NCBI GenBank assembly: GCA_023422955.1 | Contig: JAFAGG010000114.1 | Location: 1-10,205 of the forward strand | Reading direction: 5' to 3' | Length of the DNA stretch: 10,205 bases | From: Pseudomonadota bacterium | Lineage (GTDB): Bacteria > Pseudomonadota > Gammaproteobacteria > Burkholderiales > Burkholderiaceae_D | Shown here: positions 7,052 to 10,205 of the stretch, piece by piece | How positions within the stretch are numbered: the first letter of the stretch is position 1 | Layout: each line of letters opens with the position of its first letter | Program-made: the position numbers and the translations under genes | The notes under the pieces: model-generated | Databases searched by the model: none | Seen by the model: the letters and a program-made list of their open reading frames with translations, nothing else | Told to the model about the DNA's origin: nothing

Positions 7052-8572
7052 ATGGAATTTAGCACAAAGTCTATCGATGCCCGGAACGCCCTGCCCCAGG
7101 CAAAAACTGGTTGTATTGTAGTCGGTATCTACGAAAACAAAAAACTGAGCAACGCGGCAAGTGCGCTGGATGGCAAGGGTGCCATCAGCGCCGCCGTCAA
7201 GTCCGGCGACATCTCCGGCAAGCCCGGTTCCACGCTGCTGCTGCGCGGCCTGCCCGGCATCGCCGCCGAGCGCGTGCTGCTGGTTGGCCTTGGCAATGAA
7301 CAAACTACCAGCGCCAAGGATTTCCTGTCGGCAGCCCAGGCCGTGGCGCGCGTGCTGGCGACACTCGGCTCCGCCGATGCGCAAGTCGCACTCCCCTTCG
7401 ATATTATCGCCCAGCGCGACAGTGCCTGGGCCTTGCGCAGCGCAGTACTGGCGGCGCGCGAGCAGGCTTACCGCTACGACGAAACCAAGAGCCAGAAAGA
7501 CCCTGCCCCCAACGGCGTGCGCAAGGTCGTTTACCTGGTTCCGGAAGCCAGCGCGGCCCAGGCAAAAACCGCCGTCGCGCAGGCTGTGGCGATTGCCAAC
7601 GGCATGGACCTCACCAAATATCTGGGTAACCTGCCGGCCAATATCTGCACGCCGACCTTCCTCGCCAACACCGCCAAGAAGCTGGCGACCCAATTCAAGC
7701 TGGAAGTGGAAGTGCTGGACCGCAAGCAATTGCAGGCGCTGAAGATGGGCAGCTTCCTGTCGGTGGCCAACGGCACGGATGAGCCGCCCAAGTTCATCGT
7801 CTTGAAATACCTGGGCGGCAAGGCCAAGGAAGCGCCGACGGTGCTGGTCGGCAAAGGAGTGACCTTCGATTCCGGCGGCATTTCCATCAAGCCCGGCTCC
7901 GGCATGGATGAAATGAAGTACGACATGTGCGGCGCGGCTTCCGTACTGGGCACCATACGCGCCATCGCGGAACTGAAGCTGAAACTGAATGTGATCGCCG
8001 CGATTCCCGCTACCGAAAACTTGCCTTCCGGCCGCGCCACCAAGCCCGGCGATATCGTGACCTCGATGTCCGGCAAGACCATAGAAGTGCTGAACACCGA
8101 TGCCGAAGGCCGCCTGATCCTGTGCGATGCGCTGACTTACGTCGAGCGCTTCAAGCCTGCGCTGGTGGTGGATGTCGCCACGCTGACCGGCGCCTGCATC
8201 ACTGCGCTCGGTCATCACAATTCCGGCCTGTTCACCCGCGACGACGATGCGCACAATCAGCTTGCGAATGACTTGCTTGCAGCCGGCAAGGCGACCAACG
8301 ATACCGCCTGGCGCATGCCCATCGAAGACGTTTACCAGGAACAGCTGAAATCCAACTTCGCCGACATCGGCAACATCGGCGGCCCGCCGGCCGGCAGCGT
8401 GACGGCAGCCTGTTTCCTGGAACGCTTCACCCGCACCTATACCTGGGCCCACCTGGATATCGCGGGCACGGCCTGGAAGAGCGGCGCAGCGAAAGGCGCG
8501 ACCGGTCGCCCGGTGCCCTTGCTGACGACTTTCCTGATCAACCGCGCGGAAGCGGTCGGCACCAGAAAATAA
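7052..8572 (+). CDS. pepA: Leucyl aminopeptidase PepA (peptidase family M17)
   Basis: This cytosolic hexameric metallo-aminopeptidase removes N-terminal residues, preferring leucine, from peptides. In E. coli, PepA also binds DNA as a Xer recombination accessory factor and as a regulator of carAB. The 506 residues match family length. The M17 signature NTDAEGRL is at 348-355. Metal ligands by family alignment are K268, D273, D291, D350 and E352, with catalytic K280 and R354; all are present, so the enzyme should be active. The N-terminal domain (about 1-165) is the less conserved M17 N domain. AAAGGAG at 7037-7043 supports ATG 7052. It is divergent from lptF, a common neighbour in proteobacteria, and ends in a strong terminator, so it appears monocistronic. 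The holC-valS genes that often follow pepA are absent. Confidence 0.97.
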   Translation: MEFSTKSIDARNALPQAKTGCIVVGIYENKKLSNAASALDGKGAISAAVKSGDISGKPGSTLLLRGLPGIAAERVLLVGLGNEQTTSAKDFLSAAQAVARVLATLGSADAQVALPFDIIAQRDSAWALRSAVLAAREQAYRYDETKSQKDPAPNGVRKVVYLVPEASAAQAKTAVAQAVAIANGMDLTKYLGNLPANICTPTFLANTAKKLATQFKLEVEVLDRKQLQALKMGSFLSVANGTDEPPKFIVLKYLGGKAKEAPTVLVGKGVTFDSGGISIKPGSGMDEMKYDMCGAASVLGTIRAIAELKLKLNVIAAIPATENLPSGRATKPGDIVTSMSGKTIEVLNTDAEGRLILCDALTYVERFKPALVVDVATLTGACITALGHHNSGLFTRDDDAHNQLANDLLAAGKATNDTAWRMPIEDVYQEQLKSNFADIGNIGGPPAGSVTAACFLERFTRTYTWAHLDIAGTAWKSGAAKGATGRPVPLLTTFLINRAEAVGTRK

Positions 8573-8599
8573 CTGGCAAGACCTCCTCACCAAGAAATT

Positions 8600-8635
8600 G
8601 CGCCGCAGAGCAATGAGCCTGCGGCGCTTTATTTT
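8600..8635 (+). terminator. Intrinsic terminator after pepA
   Basis: A perfect 9-bp GC-rich stem, GCGCCGCAG (8600-8608) with CTGCGGCGC (8619-8627), encloses a 10-base loop and is followed at once by TTTATTTT (8628-8635). It begins 27 bases past the pepA stop codon. It also shows that the next gene does not start at the upstream TTG (8598) or ATG (8613) in its frame, because those lie within or at the edge of the hairpin. Confidence 0.9.
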
Positions 8636-8663
8636 CACAACCACTTATCTCTGCAGAATCACC

Positions 8664-9347
8664 GTGAAAATTTCACATAGCCGACTTCGCGAAATCTTGA
8701 TGGCTTCTTTGTTATGCCTGGCAGGAAGCGCGCTCGCCGAGCGGCCAATGAATGTGGATGACGCTAGCACCCTGGAAAAAGGCGGTGCCAAGATAGAGTT
8801 CGGCTGGTCGGGAAATAAAGAAATAGCTGGCTGGGACGCCGCTGCCGGCTTTGCACCGTTTACAAACTTTGAAGCGGAAATTGGATTGAGCCGCTTGCAC
8901 GACGACACAGATTCAGCATCCGGCACGCTCCATGGTCGCGGAGTGGCGCTTAAATGGGTGCCGTTACAATCTTCAACGGGACTGTCAGCCGGACTCAAAT
9001 TGGAACTCAACCGTGAACGGGCACACAGCGTCACACGAACCTATTCAGTTATCGGGTTATTGACCTGGGGCTTCGCCAACACCAGCCTGGTTCACGTCAA
9101 TCTGGGCCAGGAGAGTGCGCGCGCAGAAGGTGGCAAAGAAGAAACACTGCTCTGGGGAGTGGGCCTGGACTGGCCGCTTACGAAAGCATTACGCGGCACT
9201 GCCGAGACCTTCGGCGCTGAACACAGCGGCCCCAGCCATGCAGTCGGCTTGCGGTATGAGGTTATAGCCGGCCTTAAACTCTCGGGTGCCGTGGGCCGGG
9301 GCCATGGCACCAATTTCGGCAACCTGGGCATGGCCTGGGAATTTTAA
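8664..9347 (+). CDS. Exported protein, probable small outer membrane beta-barrel
   Basis: I do not recognise a specific family. With GTG 8664 the protein has 227 residues. It begins with a convincing Sec signal peptide: a basic start (MKISHSRLRE), a hydrophobic core (ILMASLLCLAG) and an SALA cleavage site near residue 25, leaving ERPMNVDD as mature N-terminus. The mature part alternates hydrophobic and polar residues with many glycines and aromatics, as in beta-strands (AKIEFGW, FEAEIGLS, GVALKWVP, LSAGLKLELN, YSVIGLLTWGF). It ends in phenylalanine (LGMAWEF), the classic C-terminal signal for outer membrane barrel assembly. The pattern resembles the Phenol_MetA_deg/transporter-like barrels. 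ATG 8700 is an alternative start giving a shorter signal. No strong ribosome site precedes either. It stands alone after the pepA terminator. Role unknown. Confidence 0.75.
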   Translation: MKISHSRLREILMASLLCLAGSALAERPMNVDDASTLEKGGAKIEFGWSGNKEIAGWDAAAGFAPFTNFEAEIGLSRLHDDTDSASGTLHGRGVALKWVPLQSSTGLSAGLKLELNRERAHSVTRTYSVIGLLTWGFANTSLVHVNLGQESARAEGGKEETLLWGVGLDWPLTKALRGTAETFGAEHSGPSHAVGLRYEVIAGLKLSGAVGRGHGTNFGNLGMAWEF

Positions 9348-9467
9348 TTTGCCGCCTGCGCACTCTGCATCGGCTTGCCTGATATCGCTGGCTTGCTGAT
9401 CAGCGTTCCAATCAAACATGCTGAAGCGGCACAAAATACCAACGCCCTTCATACGGTTGCAAATCCG

Positions 9468-9483
9468 GCAGGGATTACCCTGC
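9468..9483. other. Small hairpin in the intergenic gap between convergent genes
   Basis: GCAGGG (9468-9473) and CCCTGC (9478-9483) form a 6-bp stem around ATTA, inside the 162-base gap between the outer membrane protein and VOC genes. On the plus strand TTTTT follows only 13 bases later (9496-9500), and on the minus strand no T-run follows. It may be a weak terminator. I see no other feature in 9348-9509. Confidence 0.3.
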
Positions 9484-9509
9484 TGCTGTGTCTTGTTTTT
9501 ACGGAAGCG

Positions 9510-9908
9510 TCAGGCAGATATGACGACGGAATCGGCGGAACGCGTATTGGATCCGTGATAGACCGCTTCGATGTTATTGCCATCCGGGTCCAGCAGATAA
9601 GCGGCGAAGTATCCCGGATGATACGAACGCTCGCCCGGTGCGCCGTTGTCACGGCCGCCGGCCGCAAGCCCGGCCTGGTGAAATGCGGCCACCTGTTCCG
9701 GACCGCTGGCCTGGAAGGCGAGATGAATGCGGGCAAGCTTCTCTCCGGTTGAGACGAACAATTCATCCGCGTAGAAAAATCCTGGCCCTTGCGCCCCGAT
9801 GTCCAGGCCCAGCGCCTGCAGCACCGCCTGATAAAAACACTTGCTGGCTGCCAGATCACTCACAACCAGATGCACATGGTCGATCAGCCGTCCTCTATGA
9901 AACTCCAT
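9510..9908 (-). CDS. VOC family (glyoxalase-fold) metalloprotein, substrate unknown
   Basis: The vicinal oxygen chelate superfamily includes glyoxalase I, extradiol dioxygenases and fosfomycin/bleomycin resistance proteins, all built from paired beta-alpha-beta-beta-beta modules around a metal. This 132-residue protein opens with LIDHVHLVVSDLAASKCFYQ, a typical VOC N-terminal module, and ends with AYLLDPDGNNIEAVYHG, the typical C-terminal module. The likely metal ligands are His11, His62 and Glu114. It lacks features that would assign a substrate, so 'VOC family protein' is the safe name. AGGAG (minus strand 9919-9915) gives a good ribosome site for ATG 9908. The gene faces the outer membrane protein gene and is divergent from the IS transposase. 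The IS end lies directly upstream of its ribosome site, so its native promoter has probably been displaced. Confidence 0.9.
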   Translation of the reverse strand: MEFHRGRLIDHVHLVVSDLAASKCFYQAVLQALGLDIGAQGPGFFYADELFVSTGEKLARIHLAFQASGPEQVAAFHQAGLAAGGRDNGAPGERSYHPGYFAAYLLDPDGNNIEAVYHGSNTRSADSVVISA

Positions 9909-9920
9909 GCTCTTCTCCTA

Positions 9921-10205
9921 AGAGCGTCTAACAAAATCATAAATTTGCTGTCGAATCGCCATTCAGTATTTCTCTGAGGAGAAGCGACATGGCACGCGAA
10001 CTGGTTGATGATGCATTATGGGAAATGGTGAAGCCGTTATTGCCGGCTGCACCGCCACGCAAGACGCCTGCCGGGCGAAAGCGACTTGATGAACGGCGAA
10101 TCTTCACGGGCATCCTGTTCATTCTGCAATCCGGCCTGCCCTGGGAAATGCTGCCCAGGGAAATGGGATGCGGCTCGGGCATGACCTGCTGGCGGCGCGC
10201 CCGCG
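9921..10205 (+). mobile_element. IS5-family insertion sequence, left end and partial body
   Basis: The transposase beginning at 9989 shows that an insertion sequence enters here. Its terminal repeat plausibly starts around AGAGCGTCTAACAAAA at 9921-9936, which resembles the ends of the IS427-type group in the IS5 family, with a short TA-containing target (CTTA or TA) at about 9917-9921. The right end is outside the window, so neither the terminal repeat nor the target duplication can be confirmed, and the boundary is uncertain by a few bases. The 66 bases before the transposase are AT-richer than the chromosome around them. Confidence 0.7.
9989..10205 (+). CDS. IS5-family transposase, N-terminal part (cut by window edge)
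   Basis: The open frame starts MARELVDDALWEMVKPLLP and continues through GRKRLDERRIFTGILFILQ and GLPWEMLPREMGCGSGMTCWRR. These are hallmarks of the DUF4096 N-terminal domain of IS5-family transposases. Seventy-two codons are present with no stop; the DDE catalytic domain would follow outside the window. GAGGAG at 9976-9981, seven bases before ATG 9989, is a good ribosome site. Many elements of this group split the transposase into two frames joined by programmed frameshifting, which cannot be judged from this part. Confidence 0.93.
   Translation, partial: MARELVDDALWEMVKPLLPAAPPRKTPAGRKRLDERRIFTGILFILQSGLPWEMLPREMGCGSGMTCWRRAR

Noticed and set aside
7013..8644. Minus-strand frame continuous with lptF that would give a 920-residue protein
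   Set aside because: The 544-codon extension runs antisense through pepA, which has every M17 active-site residue. The extension has no recognisable domain, and LptF homologues start at the internal ATG 7012. It is a long shadow caused by GC-rich codon bias.
8598..8663. Upstream TTG/ATG starts for the exported protein
   Set aside because: They lie within or at the edge of the pepA terminator hairpin and would bury the signal peptide behind 22 extra residues.
9375..9752. 125-codon plus-strand ORF between the barrel-like protein and the VOC gene
   Set aside because: More than half of it is antisense to the VOC gene, which has clear family motifs and a ribosome site. No domain or start signal supports it.

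Overview
The window reads as chromosomal DNA of a Gram-negative betaproteobacterium. LptF and LptG show an LPS-building outer membrane, and the LptF/LptG/PepA sequences look Burkholderiales-like (perhaps Oxalobacteraceae). That placement rests on remembered protein resemblance and was not computed. The DNA is GC-rich, tightly packed with genes, and has no tRNA, rRNA or CRISPR that I can see.

Layout. (1) 1-1793, plus strand: the 3' part of cysN (GTPase subunit of ATP sulfurylase), then a uroporphyrinogen-III C-methyltransferase (siroheme-type cobA). This is a sulfate assimilation unit, since siroheme is the cofactor of assimilatory sulfite reductase. (2) 1794-4236, plus strand: a spacer with a plausible promoter, a possible 43-codon ORF starting with GTG, and, overlapping its stop by four bases, a 723-residue protein of unknown function. 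That protein has a canonical EF-hand loop, two cysteine pairs and three predicted membrane helices near the C-terminus. (3) 4237-4323: a strong hairpin between convergent genes. (4) 4324-7012, minus strand: lptF, lptG and a small CbiX/SirB-type chelatase in apparent operon order. LptF/LptG are the membrane subunits of the LPS exporter. The chelatase could act one step beyond the SUMT plus a dehydrogenase, so two siroheme-related genes sit in one window. (5) 7013-7051: a 39-bp divergent promoter region where the -10 elements for lptF and pepA appear to overlap on opposite strands. lptF looks leaderless. (6) 7052-8572, plus strand: pepA (M17 leucyl aminopeptidase), closed by a textbook intrinsic terminator. 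(7) 8664-9347, plus strand: a small exported protein, probably an outer membrane beta-barrel. (8) 9510-9908, minus strand: a VOC (glyoxalase-fold) protein. (9) From about 9921 to the end: the left end and transposase start of an IS5-family element, abutting the ribosome binding site of the VOC gene.

Most of the window is housekeeping. The least explained parts are the 43-codon ORF plus EF-hand membrane protein pair, the compact lptF/pepA promoter, and the IS junction at the VOC gene.
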